From Chryseobacterium sp. POL2 (GTDB taxonomy: Bacteria; Bacteroidota; Bacteroidia; Flavobacteriales; Weeksellaceae): a DNA stretch of 64,000 nucleotides. The stretch covers positions 1,550,001-1,614,000 of the forward strand of contig NZ_CP049298.1 in assembly GCF_011058315.1 (NCBI RefSeq), given 5' to 3'. The notes under the pieces were generated by a model that saw only the letters and a program-made list of their open reading frames with translations, was not told where the DNA came from and made no database searches. The position numbers were made by a program, and so were the translations under genes. This document shows, piece after piece, positions 54,239 through 62,916 of the stretch; position 1 is the first letter of the stretch; each line of letters starts with the position of its first letter.

Positions 54239-57200
54239 TTAATTAAAAGACGTTGTTTTTAGACTTTTATAAAACAACCAAAATATAATTGGAAATACCA
54301 ATAATGTTAAAAGTGTTGCGGTAATTAATCCTCCTATAATTACTATAGCCAAGGGTTTCTGAGATTCTGAACCAATACCTGTGGAAAGTGCTGCTGGCAT
54401 TAATCCTATGGAAGCCATCAAGGCTGTCATAATTACAGGTCGGGTTCTCACTTTAACTCCTTCATAAATAGAATTGTCTAAAGGCAAGCCTTTTTTAATG
54501 TTTTGATGAAATTCTGTGATAAGGATTACGCCATTCTGAATACAAATCCCCATTAAGGCGATTACCCCTACTCCTGCAGAAATACCAAAATTCGTTCTTG
54601 TGACATGCAAGGCTATGATTGCGCCGATAAGTGCAAACGGAACATTTGCAAGAACTAGCAGAGCGTCTTTCATATTACCAAAAAGGATGAATAGTAAAAA
54701 GAAAATCATTAAAACACTGATGGGAACAACCTGTGCTAAACGATGAGTGGCTCTTTCTTGATTTTCGAACTGCCCTGTCCAGCCCACGGAATATCCATCT
54801 GGCATTTTCATTTTTGCGACTTGTTTTTGAGCATCGGCAATTGTACTTCCTAAATCTCGATCTCTAACGGAAAACTTAATACCTATATATCGTTTTATAT
54901 CGTCTCTGTAAATAAAGGCAGCACCATTATCTTTTACAATATTCGAAATTTCTTTAAGCGGAATTTTCGTTCCGTCTTCTGTAGGAACCATTAAAGCGGC
55001 AATATCGTTTTCGTCTTTTCTATACTCGTGAGCATATCTTAAACGAATAGGGAATTTTCTTTCACCGTCATACATTTCTGAAGCCGTTTTTCCTCCGAAA
55101 GCCATTTCTAAAACAGCTTGTGCATCTAGGGGCATTACGCCGTAAGCTGCCATTTTATCTCGATCCAAAACTACGCTTACTTCTGGTTGACCAATATTTT
55201 TAATAATTCCGGCATCTTTTACTCCTTCTACATTTTTAATATTGGTTATTACTTTTTCTGCCAACTCATCTAGCGTTTGTAGATTATCTCCGTAGATTTT
55301 TATTCCGTTTTCTGCTTTAAAACCTGCCACAGCTTCGGCAACGTTATCGGAAATAGGTTGAGAATAATTGAACGTTATCCCCTGATAGTTTCTTAGTTTT
55401 TTGTCTATTTCCTCGATGAGTTCATCATAAGTTATCTTCCTTTTCCATTCATCGTGAGGTTGTAAAGCAACAGCAAATTGCACGAAACCAAAACCGTTGG
55501 GATCTGTACCATCATTACTTCTACCCGTTTGGGCAAGAACTCCCGTAACTTCGGGGAAACTCATAATTTCCTTTTTAAGTTCATCAGCCGTTTTCAAAGA
55601 TTCTTTTAAAGAAGTGCTCATCGGCATTTCGGCGGTTACCCAAAGTGAACCTTCATTAAGCTGTGGTAAAAATTCTGTCCCCAAAAATTTACCCGAAAAC
55701 AAGCTTAGACCTAAAGTGGAAATCGCTATAATTAAACTCGTTCTTTTATTCTTGAAGGCACTATTGAAACCTTTTAAAACAACTCTGTCCCAAAAATTCA
55801 CAAAAACGTTATGTTTTTCTTTTACATTTTTATTCAATAACAAATGTGCGAGAACAGGAACTAAAGTAAGTGTGAAAATAAGAGCACCCAACAATGCAAA
55901 GCCCAATGTAAACGCTAATGGCGAAAACATTTTACCTTCAACCTTTTGAAAAGAGAAGATGGGAATCAGGGAAGTAATGATAATAAGTTTTGAAAAGAAA
56001 ATTGATTTTCCTAATCCTGTACTGGTTTGCTTAATCCAACCGCCTTTGGCCATTTTGTTGAAGTGTTCCATACCATATTTTTTGGCTTTATGATCCAGCA
56101 TCACAAAAATACCTTCTACCATAACCACGGCACCATCGATGATAATTCCGAAATCTACAGCGCCCAAAGATAGCAAGTTAGCACTCATCCCCGTAAGCTT
56201 CAAACACAAAAATGCAAAAAGAAGTGATAGAGGAATAACGATGGACACCGTAACTGTAGTACGCCAATCTGCCATAAAAATAAGAACGATAAGGGTTACA
56301 AGAACGATACCTTCTATTAGATTATGCATCACTGTATGTGTTGTGAAATCCATTAAGGTATCTCTGTCATAGAAAGTCACCATCTTAACACCTTTTGGAA
56401 GTATTTTTTCGTTTAGTTCTCTAATTTTTGCTTTTACACCTACAAGAACTTCTCTGGGATTTTCTCCTTTTCTCATCACGACAATACCTTCCACAACATC
56501 GGATTGATTATTTAATGAAGCCTGGCCTACTCTAGGCATTGCGCTTTCTATAACATCTGCAACATTTTTTACAAGAATAGGGTTTCCGTTATCATTTTCT
56601 ATGGTAATATTACCGATGTCGCTTATCGATTTTAATAAACCAATTCCGCGAACAACATAGGCTTGTCCGTTTTTTTCGATAACATCTCCACCAACATTGA
56701 GGTTACTTTTTGTAACCGCATCATACACTTGTAGTGGCGTAAGGTTATATTTATCTAATCTTCGCGGGTCTATACTCAACTCGAAAATACGATCTTGTCC
56801 ACCAAAAACATTAATATCTGCCACACCAGGAACGCCACGCAAAGCTCGATCAACTATCCAATTCTGAATCGTTAATAGCTCTCTAGAATCTTTAGTTTTA
56901 CTTTCTAAAGTATATCTAAAAATCTCGCCTGTTGGACCATAAGGTGGTTGAACTTCTGGTTCTGCACCATCAGGTAAATTGACAGTTCGAAGTTGGTTAT
57001 TGACTTGATTTCTTGCGAAAGTATCTTCTACACCATCATCGAACAATATTTTCACGATTGAAAGTCCGAACATTGTGGTGCTTCGAACACTTGTTTTCTT
57101 CTGAACGGGACTCATCGCAAGTTCTATGGGTGTTGTTACAAAACGTTCAACTTCCTCTGCACTTCTGCCATTCCATTGGGTGATAATGACAATTTGAGTA

Positions 57201-57340
57201 TTGGTAACATCTGGAAATGCCTCAATGGGCATGTTTTTAAAACTTATGAATCCTGCAACAGCTAACAAACCCACCCAAATAAAGGTGAAGACTTTATTCT
57301 TGAGCGAAAATGCAATAATATTTTTAATAAACTTATTCAT
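54239..57340 (-). CDS. Heavy-metal RND efflux pump, CzcA-like
   Basis: The 1033-residue inner-membrane pump has twelve helices and two large periplasmic loops. In helix 4, DFGIIIDGAVVMVE carries Asp396, Asp402 and Glu409, spaced exactly like the proton-relay residues of CzcA (D402, D408, E415). This D-D-E pattern marks divalent-cation exporters (Zn, Co, Cd, Ni). The Cu/Ag pump CusA lacks it. The precise metal is not known. The gene lies 18 bases after the adaptor gene, as the third gene of C-B-A. Confidence 0.93.
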   Translation of the reverse strand: MNKFIKNIIAFSLKNKVFTFIWVGLLAVAGFISFKNMPIEAFPDVTNTQIVIITQWNGRSAEEVERFVTTPIELAMSPVQKKTSVRSTTMFGLSIVKILFDDGVEDTFARNQVNNQLRTVNLPDGAEPEVQPPYGPTGEIFRYTLESKTKDSRELLTIQNWIVDRALRGVPGVADINVFGGQDRIFELSIDPRRLDKYNLTPLQVYDAVTKSNLNVGGDVIEKNGQAYVVRGIGLLKSISDIGNITIENDNGNPILVKNVADVIESAMPRVGQASLNNQSDVVEGIVVMRKGENPREVLVGVKAKIRELNEKILPKGVKMVTFYDRDTLMDFTTHTVMHNLIEGIVLVTLIVLIFMADWRTTVTVSIVIPLSLLFAFLCLKLTGMSANLLSLGAVDFGIIIDGAVVMVEGIFVMLDHKAKKYGMEHFNKMAKGGWIKQTSTGLGKSIFFSKLIIITSLIPIFSFQKVEGKMFSPLAFTLGFALLGALIFTLTLVPVLAHLLLNKNVKEKHNVFVNFWDRVVLKGFNSAFKNKRTSLIIAISTLGLSLFSGKFLGTEFLPQLNEGSLWVTAEMPMSTSLKESLKTADELKKEIMSFPEVTGVLAQTGRSNDGTDPNGFGFVQFAVALQPHDEWKRKITYDELIEEIDKKLRNYQGITFNYSQPISDNVAEAVAGFKAENGIKIYGDNLQTLDELAEKVITNIKNVEGVKDAGIIKNIGQPEVSVVLDRDKMAAYGVMPLDAQAVLEMAFGGKTASEMYDGERKFPIRLRYAHEYRKDENDIAALMVPTEDGTKIPLKEISNIVKDNGAAFIYRDDIKRYIGIKFSVRDRDLGSTIADAQKQVAKMKMPDGYSVGWTGQFENQERATHRLAQVVPISVLMIFFLLFILFGNMKDALLVLANVPFALIGAIIALHVTRTNFGISAGVGVIALMGICIQNGVILITEFHQNIKKGLPLDNSIYEGVKVRTRPVIMTALMASIGLMPAALSTGIGSESQKPLAIVIIGGLITATLLTLLVFPIIFWLFYKSLKTTSFN

Positions 57341-57358
57341 GTCTTATTACTCAAAAAA

Positions 57359-58450
57359 TTAACTGGTTAAAGATTTATAAATTAATAATTGATTGGTGGT
57401 AATGACTTTTTCACCTTCTTGAAGGCCTTCGGAAACATAAACAACCTCTCCAACTTGCTTTAAAACTTTAATTTCTCGAACGTTTACATCTGTTCGTGAT
57501 TTAAAAACCACTACAAAATTTCTGTTGTCATCGAAAATTACCGCATTGGAAGGCACCGTAAGAGATTGATTGTTTTCTTGTCTTTTAACTTTTATGGTAG
57601 CTTTACTATCGGGAACGAGAAGTCCATTTGAGTTATCCAAAACTAGCCTCGCCTGCATGGCATTGGTGTGCGGATCTATGATTTTGAAAATTTTATCTAT
57701 TTTTCCGTAAAAAACCTTGTCGGGGTAAGTTAAGGTTGTAACTTCAGCTTCCATACCTAAACTTATTTTATCGATATCGGCTTCATTAACATTTAAAATT
57801 GCCCAAACGTTTTTAGTATTAGCAACATCGAAAATATTATCGGAGCGATCACTTCTTAGTTGCATATCTTTGTTGATATTTTTTTGAACTATATATCCGT
57901 TAATTGGAGCGAGAACACTGTACACATTTCCTTTTTTAACATTGTAAACAGTACTTACTGCTAATGCTCTCTGCAATTGATCTTCTGCTTTTGTAACTTG
58001 ACTTTGCGCTTCGATGACGTCTTTTTCGGTATTTAATTTTCCTGCATACATTTCTTTTGCCACGCGAAGGTTATTTCTGGCTACCGCTAGATCTGTTTTG
58101 GCGTTACTCACCTCCTGTTGAACTCCCGCCAACTCCGTACTTCTAATAGTTGCCAAGACCTGGCCTTTATGCACATAATCGCCGAGTTCTACATTTACGC
58201 TCAATACATTTCCGCCCACCAAAGGGTAAACATCGATATAAGAATTTTTATCGGCGCTAATTTTTCCATAAAAACTAAACTCATCCTCAACATATTTTTT
58301 CTCAACATCAGCAAAAGTCATTGTTTGAAGCATAGTATTGCTAAGTTCAAAACCTTTTGATTTGGTTTTATCGGGTTTGGCTTCTTCTTTTTGGGAACAA
58401 GAAAATATAGTTAAAAGTGCAAAGATTATATAAAAGTAATTTGATTTCAT
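57359..58450 (-). CDS. RND efflux periplasmic adaptor lipoprotein, CzcB/CusB-like
   Basis: The 363-residue membrane-fusion protein has lipobox IFSC (Cys18). The barrel-sandwich, lipoyl-like domain shows DVYPLVGGNVLSVNVELGDYV and VLAPINGYIVQK flanking a coiled-coil hairpin (AKTDLAVARNNLRVAKEM...VTKAEDQLQRAL). The beta-barrel and membrane-proximal domains follow (TNAMQARLVLDNSNGLL). It links the CzcA-like pump to the outer-membrane channel. It lies 3 bases downstream of the channel gene. Confidence 0.92.
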   Translation of the reverse strand: MKSNYFYIIFALLTIFSCSQKEEAKPDKTKSKGFELSNTMLQTMTFADVEKKYVEDEFSFYGKISADKNSYIDVYPLVGGNVLSVNVELGDYVHKGQVLATIRSTELAGVQQEVSNAKTDLAVARNNLRVAKEMYAGKLNTEKDVIEAQSQVTKAEDQLQRALAVSTVYNVKKGNVYSVLAPINGYIVQKNINKDMQLRSDRSDNIFDVANTKNVWAILNVNEADIDKISLGMEAEVTTLTYPDKVFYGKIDKIFKIIDPHTNAMQARLVLDNSNGLLVPDSKATIKVKRQENNQSLTVPSNAVIFDDNRNFVVVFKSRTDVNVREIKVLKQVGEVVYVSEGLQEGEKVITTNQLLIYKSLTS

Positions 58451-58453
58451 TTT

Positions 58454-59695
58454 TTAGTAGAATATTTGAGTTTGTACCAGTTGGTTGAGCTGTTCTTTGG
58501 AAATGATGATCTGCTTCTTCATTTCATAAACTTGGAGAATAGTTTTTCGGTAACTGTCCATAAAATCTGTAAAATCGATTAGGCTAACATTTCCATTTCT
58601 GAAATTTTTCAGCATACCGTTATACACGATGTTTAAATCATCCAAATCCTGAATACTCAACTGAAAATACTGTTGGTAGTTATTCTTCCAGGTTTGGTAA
58701 GCAGATTCTACTTGATTTTCAATAGATAATTTTTGCAATTCTGCATTTTTTTGATGTTGCTCTATGGCAAATTTTGCTTTTTCTACATTCCCTTTATTGC
58801 TTTTCCACAACGGAATTGGCATCCCAACCACCATATCAACTTCATTTTTGAAAGTTCCTCCGTTTTGACTGTACGCCATACCGAGGTTAATATCAGGTGT
58901 GTTCAATGATTTTTGCCATTGTGCGTATAACCTTCCGTTGTCTATCAATTTTAGATTATAAAGGTAGTCGACATTGTACTCAAGTGCTTTTCTTTTTAGA
59001 TCTTCAATATCGCCGATGGGTTCTACTAGTAAGGAATTTTGCGCTTCGGTTTCCGAAATTTCGGGATCTATATTTTCTGTGATGCCCGTTAAAAGTTTTA
59101 AATTTTGTTGATATTCTAAAATGGAATTGTTGCTAGAAACTTTATCACTCCTTAATTGTATGACTTCAGTTTGTAAACGAACCTCGTCTTTTAAAGAAAT
59201 ATTCCCTTTTTTAGTCTGAATTTTATAAGCCGAAAGCAAATCATTCATATAACCTAAATGCCTGGTAATATTGTCGAGTTTCAGTTTTTCGAAATAAAGA
59301 TTGTAAAAATTGGTTCGAAGTTGAGTTCTTAAATCAACTAAAAGTTGGGTAAATTGCAATTGTGCAAGCTCTTTATTGGATTTTGCAAAAGCTATTTCGT
59401 TCTTTTTCTTTCCACCGAGATATATAAGTTGAGAAATTTGCGCCTCTTTGGAACGTCCAACATCAAAAATCTTTTTATCCTCTGGATTTATAGTATTAAA
59501 CTGAACGCTAGCTTGTGGGAGTTCCCAGATTTTGGCCTGTATAATATCGGCATCGCTCATGCTAATATTATATTGTTGCGCTAACAATTGCAAATTATTC
59601 TTTTCGAAAGAAGCCTCGCAATCTCGAATTGTCATGTTTTGCTGAGCAAGCAGCGTTGTACTGACTACAAACAAAAGGTATTTTACCCGTTTCAT
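58454..59695 (-). CDS. Outer-membrane channel of the TolC family, CzcC-like
   Basis: The 413 residues have a signal peptide (VVSTTLLAQQ) and two TolC-type repeats of long helices (AQLQFTQLLVDLRTQLRTNFY; NAELQKLSIENQVESAYQTWKNN). The protein forms the outer-membrane exit duct of the tripartite metal pump. It is the first gene of the channel-adaptor-pump operon. Upstream lies a four-copy, 11-bp-spaced repeat that may bind the response regulator. Confidence 0.9.
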   Translation of the reverse strand: MKRVKYLLFVVSTTLLAQQNMTIRDCEASFEKNNLQLLAQQYNISMSDADIIQAKIWELPQASVQFNTINPEDKKIFDVGRSKEAQISQLIYLGGKKKNEIAFAKSNKELAQLQFTQLLVDLRTQLRTNFYNLYFEKLKLDNITRHLGYMNDLLSAYKIQTKKGNISLKDEVRLQTEVIQLRSDKVSSNNSILEYQQNLKLLTGITENIDPEISETEAQNSLLVEPIGDIEDLKRKALEYNVDYLYNLKLIDNGRLYAQWQKSLNTPDINLGMAYSQNGGTFKNEVDMVVGMPIPLWKSNKGNVEKAKFAIEQHQKNAELQKLSIENQVESAYQTWKNNYQQYFQLSIQDLDDLNIVYNGMLKNFRNGNVSLIDFTDFMDSYRKTILQVYEMKKQIIISKEQLNQLVQTQIFY

Positions 59696-59729
59696 TTCAT
59701 CTCATTTGAGACAAAAAAGCACTTATAAT

Positions 59730-59769
59730 CTTAAAAGCGCCTTAAAAACAAATTAAAATAAGATTAAAA
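59730..59769 (-). promoter_or_regulatory. Candidate response-regulator binding array upstream of czcC
   Basis: Four copies of (C/A)TTAAAA (plus strand) start at 59730, 59741, 59752 and 59763, exactly 11 bases apart. The 4-base spacers (gcgc, acaa, taag) differ. On the minus strand this is TTTTAA(T/G) repeated. OmpR/PhoB-family regulators bind 7-base direct repeats with 4-base spacers, that is, an 11-bp period. The array begins 35 bases before the czcC start codon, and the RR gene is adjacent. Binding is inferred. Confidence 0.5.
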
Positions 59770-59808
59770 ACAGAAAGCAGACAAAGCAAACAACTATATT
59801 ACAGCCAC

Positions 59809-61167
59809 TTAAAACATCAATCTGAATAAGTTTTCATTGTGCGATTTTACTTTATAGACAATATCCGCGTTATGGTATTCCAAAATTCGTTTGGTAATAC
59901 GCAGTCCGAGTCCAGAGCCAATGGTATTTTGAGAATTATCACCACGCATAAAAGCCTCATAAAGTCTTTGTTGTTCGTCTTTGCTGAGCGTTTTTCCTTT
60001 AGAACAAACATCAACCACCAATCTGCCCTCTATTTCTAAAATAAGAATTTCAACTTTGTGATTGATGGAATAAATGGCTGCATTTTTTAAAAGATTAATG
60101 AAAACAATTTCTAACAAAGACTTAACCCCTCTAATTTCCAGAATATCTAATTCGGAAATTGTATTAGAAATTTGAAAATCCATTTGAAGTTCAGGAAAAT
60201 TCTTTTCTACTTTTTCGAAAGATTCGAATATAACTTCATCAACTCTTATCAATTCATAAATTGAACTGATATTTTTTTTATCAAACCTGGTTAATAACAA
60301 AAGCGATTTTGTCAAATCGGACAATTGGTGTACATCTTTTTGCATCTGCTTCAGAGATTGCGTTACCTCTTGATCTTGTATGTCCTGTCGCAATAGATTT
60401 TCTAACTGAAAAGACATTCTCGTCAATGGTGTACGTATCTCGTGCGAGGCACTTGCTGTAAAATCTTTTTGAGACTGGAAAACATCATTAAGTCGCGCAA
60501 TCATGGTGTTAAAAGATTTTGTCAAAACACCGATTTCGTCTTTAGAATTTTGCTCTGGAATTTGCGTTGTTAATTTGTGTGCTGTGATATCAGAAACTTG
60601 CTCATTAAGATCTTCCAAAGGGCGCAGAAGTCGTCCAACAATATAATAGCAGAATAACCAAAGCAAAAGACAACTCAAGCAATACGAGAAAATAAGAAGG
60701 TATTTTAAAAACTGTAATTTAGAATTTCCGTTAACGTCAATTGCAGTTGTTACAATATAATAATTTTTGCTATTGATGTTGCTAAGCACCGCATAAATTT
60801 CAGGATGAGATGATTCGTCATATACCACTTTTTTTTGATCCAAATCATCGAGAAGCGATTCGTTCCATTCGACATTTTGATCTTTAATTGTACTATAAAT
60901 CAATTTTTTATTAGCATCAAAAATCAAAATTTTCTCATTGAGCAGGACATTATCAGAATTTTCATCAAAAAACAAAGGTGCTTCTTCTTCAAAATTTTTT
61001 GATTTTTCAATAAAAGTTACTGTGAAATCTAATCTTTTTCTGAATCTATCTTTGAACTCGTCTTTTCTAAAACCATTAAAAAGAATATAAATAATCACCA
61101 TTACCAATCCAAATAATATTGAAAAGGCAAAACTTAGATTAAACGCTATTTTCCTTTTTAACGTCAT
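59809..61167 (-). CDS. Sensor histidine kinase (metal-responsive, CusS/CzcS-like)
   Basis: The 452 residues include two membrane helices (about 10-30 and 158-176) enclosing a periplasmic sensor domain of ~125 residues, then HAMP (LLRPLEDLNEQVSDITAH), the phospho-acceptor His in ASASHEIRTPLTRM, and the ATP-binding N-box (FINLLKNAAIY) and G2 box (GSGLGLRITKRIL). It directly abuts the response-regulator gene. The signal is probably periplasmic metal ion, inferred from the adjoining efflux operon. Confidence 0.9.
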   Translation of the reverse strand: MTLKRKIAFNLSFAFSILFGLVMVIIYILFNGFRKDEFKDRFRKRLDFTVTFIEKSKNFEEEAPLFFDENSDNVLLNEKILIFDANKKLIYSTIKDQNVEWNESLLDDLDQKKVVYDESSHPEIYAVLSNINSKNYYIVTTAIDVNGNSKLQFLKYLLIFSYCLSCLLLWLFCYYIVGRLLRPLEDLNEQVSDITAHKLTTQIPEQNSKDEIGVLTKSFNTMIARLNDVFQSQKDFTASASHEIRTPLTRMSFQLENLLRQDIQDQEVTQSLKQMQKDVHQLSDLTKSLLLLTRFDKKNISSIYELIRVDEVIFESFEKVEKNFPELQMDFQISNTISELDILEIRGVKSLLEIVFINLLKNAAIYSINHKVEILILEIEGRLVVDVCSKGKTLSKDEQQRLYEAFMRGDNSQNTIGSGLGLRITKRILEYHNADIVYKVKSHNENLFRLMF

Positions 61168-61851
61168 CTATTGCACCAAGCTTAGGTAATACCCAAATCC
61201 AGATCTGGTATGGATAAGCTTCACAGGAAAAGCCTTATCAATCTTCTTGCGTAGGAAATTAATATACACTTCTACAGTATTGGTATTGGTACTAAAATTA
61301 TGCTCCCACACCTCTTCCGTAATTTGCTGTTTCGACACTGTACGACCTTGCGCTTCTGCAAGAAAAACCAACAATTGGAATTCTTTCACCGTTAAAATAA
61401 TTTCCTGATCTCCACGGAAAACTTTATGATCCGTCTTATTAATTTTAAGATCACCTATTGTAATAATTTCTTCCGCAGGGGTAACAGTGGCAATCTGTCG
61501 TCTCAACAAAGAATTGATCCTCATCAACAATTCCTCAAACTGAAAGGGTTTCACCAAATAATCGTCTGCTAACCTAGCATAAGCTTCCTTCTTATCAGAA
61601 AGATCACCATAAGCGGACAAAATAATTATTGGCGTTTTTATATCGGCTTTACGAATTATCTCACAAACTTCAAGACCATTAATTTTGGGAACATTAATAT
61701 CAAGCAAATACAAGTCGTAGTTTTCATTTTGAGCTTCCGCTAAAAAAGATTCGCCATCATAGACTTTGTCACAGACAAAATTATGCGACGTCAAAAATTT
61801 GCAAAGTTCTTCTGATAAAACCAAATCGTCTTCTAATATTAATACTTTCAT
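61168..61851 (-). CDS. OmpR/PhoB-family response regulator
   Basis: A receiver domain with phospho-acceptor Asp51 (LYLLDINVPKING) and conserved KPF (VKPFQFEEL) is followed by a winged-helix DNA-binding domain (LTVKEFQLLVFLAEAQGRTVSKQQITEEVW...VEVYINFLRKKID). The start is taken at ATG 61851 (MKVLILEDD), because an upstream in-frame ATG at 61869 would add six residues without family support. It should control the efflux operon. A TATTTTTG element at plus 61875-61882 (minus strand) may be its promoter; no matching TTG is evident. Confidence 0.93.
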   Translation of the reverse strand: MKVLILEDDLVLSEELCKFLTSHNFVCDKVYDGESFLAEAQNENYDLYLLDINVPKINGLEVCEIIRKADIKTPIIILSAYGDLSDKKEAYARLADDYLVKPFQFEELLMRINSLLRRQIATVTPAEEIITIGDLKINKTDHKVFRGDQEIILTVKEFQLLVFLAEAQGRTVSKQQITEEVWEHNFSTNTNTVEVYINFLRKKIDKAFPVKLIHTRSGFGYYLSLVQ

Positions 61852-61891
61852 CCAAAAAATTTTCTTCAAATTAACAAAAATAAGCGCATAA

Positions 61892-61921
61892 AAAAAATCC
61901 TAAATAAAAATTTAGGATTTT
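61892..61921 (-). terminator. Terminator of the tRNA-Thr/Tyr/Gly/Thr cluster
   Basis: Perfect 11-bp arms aaatcctaaat (61895-61905) and atttaggattt (61910-61920); seven or more Ts follow on the minus strand. Confidence 0.88.
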
Positions 61922-61924
61922 GAG

Positions 61925-61996
61925 AGCCAATATCGGGAATTGAACCCGAGACCTCTTCCTTACCAAGGAAGCGCTCTACCCCTGAGCTATATCGGC
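61925..61996 (-). tRNA. tRNA-Thr (GGT)
   Basis: A 72-base cloverleaf: acceptor GCCGATA/TATTGGC, discriminator T, anticodon loop TTGGTAA between CTTCC and GGAAG (anticodon GGT), T-arm GGTTCAATTCC. It is the last of four tRNAs and corresponds to thrT in the order thrU-tyrU-glyT-thrT. Confidence 0.95.
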
Positions 61997-62042
61997 GATT
62001 GGGTAAAAAAAAATCACATTCCTGAAAGGTTTGTGATTATGG

Positions 62043-62115
62043 AGCGGAAGACGGGGGTCGAACCCGCGACATTCAGCTTGGAAGGCTGACGCTCTACCAA
62101 CTGAGCTACTTCCGC
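62043..62115 (-). tRNA. tRNA-Gly (TCC)
   Basis: A 73-base cloverleaf: acceptor GCGGAAG/CTTCCGC, discriminator T, anticodon loop CTTCCAA (TCC), T-arm GGTTCGACCCC. Confidence 0.95.
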
Positions 62116-62190
62116 AATTTTGTTTCCAAAAATGTTGGTAACGCTGCAAATTTAAAATAAAATTTTGAATTTGCAAACTTAATAAAAATG

Positions 62191-62271
62191 TGGGGAGAGC
62201 AGGATTCGAACCTGCGAAGCCGAAGCAACTGAGTTACAGTCAGTCCCATTTGACCGCTCTGGAATCTCCCC
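62191..62271 (-). tRNA. tRNA-Tyr (GTA)
   Basis: An 81-base type II tRNA with acceptor GGGGAGA/TCTCCCC, discriminator A, anticodon GTA in GACTGTAACTC and a long variable arm, T-arm GGTTCGAATCC. Confidence 0.95.
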
Positions 62272-62287
62272 GCGTTATTTTTATTAG

Positions 62288-62361
62288 AGCCTCCAGAGGG
62301 ATTCGAACCCACGACCCCGAGATTACAAATCACGTGCTCTGGCCAACTGAGCTATGGAGGC
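62288..62361 (-). tRNA. tRNA-Thr (TGT)
   Basis: A 74-base cloverleaf: acceptor GCCTCCA/TGGAGGC, discriminator T, anticodon loop TTTGTAA (TGT; the anticodon stem has one T-T mismatch), T-arm GGTTCGAATCC. It is the first of the four-gene cluster. Confidence 0.93.
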
Positions 62362-62405
62362 ATTTTATTTTTAAGAACTCTTATCTTGCTTTGGTTAAGC
62401 GGTTG

Positions 62406-62436
62406 CAAATATAAAAACTTATTTTCTTATTTCCAA
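62406..62436 (-). promoter_or_regulatory. Promoter of the tRNA-Thr/Tyr/Gly/Thr cluster
   Basis: On the minus strand TATATTTG (plus 62406-62413) with TTG (plus 62434-62436) 20 bases upstream. Confidence 0.65.
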
Positions 62437-62536
62437 AAACTTTTTAAAGTTTTTTTATTTATTATTTTTTAGAAATCGTTCTAAAAGCTAATAAAACTGA
62501 GGATTCCAAAAGATCTTATGTTCTGTTTTGCGAGTG

Positions 62537-62568
62537 CAAATATAACATAGATTTCTTGAAATCCCCAA
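62537..62568 (-). promoter_or_regulatory. Second promoter-like site upstream of the tRNA cluster
   Basis: On the minus strand TATATTTG (plus 62537-62544) with TTG (plus 62566-62568) 21 bases upstream, just after the hpf stop. It may give a longer tRNA transcript. Confidence 0.5.
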
Positions 62569-62599
62569 ATTTTTTCTTAAGTTTTTTCAAACTTTTTTT

Positions 62600-62890
62600 C
62601 TAAGCTAATTCTTTTTTCTTGATTAACAATTTCTTAGCTGTTTCTGCACACAGGTCTAGACTCTCTTCAAAACTAGCGCAAGTCTTCTTAACAACGATAT
62701 CATCTCCTGGAACTTTTACAATAAGTTCTGTTGTTTTGTTTTCTTTGTCGGAGGTATTTTCAACTTTTAAGAACACTTGACACTCGACAATCTTGTCATA
62801 AAACGTATCTAGTTTGTTTAATTTTTTCTCAATTCTTTCTTCTAATGGTTCGTGAGGTGTCAACCCCATTGCTTGAACTGTGATTTTCAT
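62600..62890 (-). CDS. hpf: Ribosome hibernation promoting factor, short HPF/RaiA type
   Basis: A 96-residue protein with the S30EA/RaiA fold: MKITVQAMGLTPHEPLEERIEKK, then KIVECQVFLKVEN, TTELIVKVPGDDIVVKK and a C-terminal basic helix (AKKLLIKKKEL). It binds the decoding region of idle ribosomes. It lacks the C-terminal dimerisation domain of long HPF. It lies 26 bases downstream of the recombinase gene. Confidence 0.93.
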   Translation of the reverse strand: MKITVQAMGLTPHEPLEERIEKKLNKLDTFYDKIVECQVFLKVENTSDKENKTTELIVKVPGDDIVVKKTCASFEESLDLCAETAKKLLIKKKELA

Positions 62891-62916
62891 AACAACATTT
62901 GTTTTAAAAATTAATA

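Noticed and set aside
54239-59695. Copper/silver efflux (CusCBA) as the function of the RND operon
   Set aside because: The helix-4 triad Asp396-Asp402-Glu409 is the CzcA-type pattern for divalent cations, which Cu/Ag pumps lack. I keep only the broader call.
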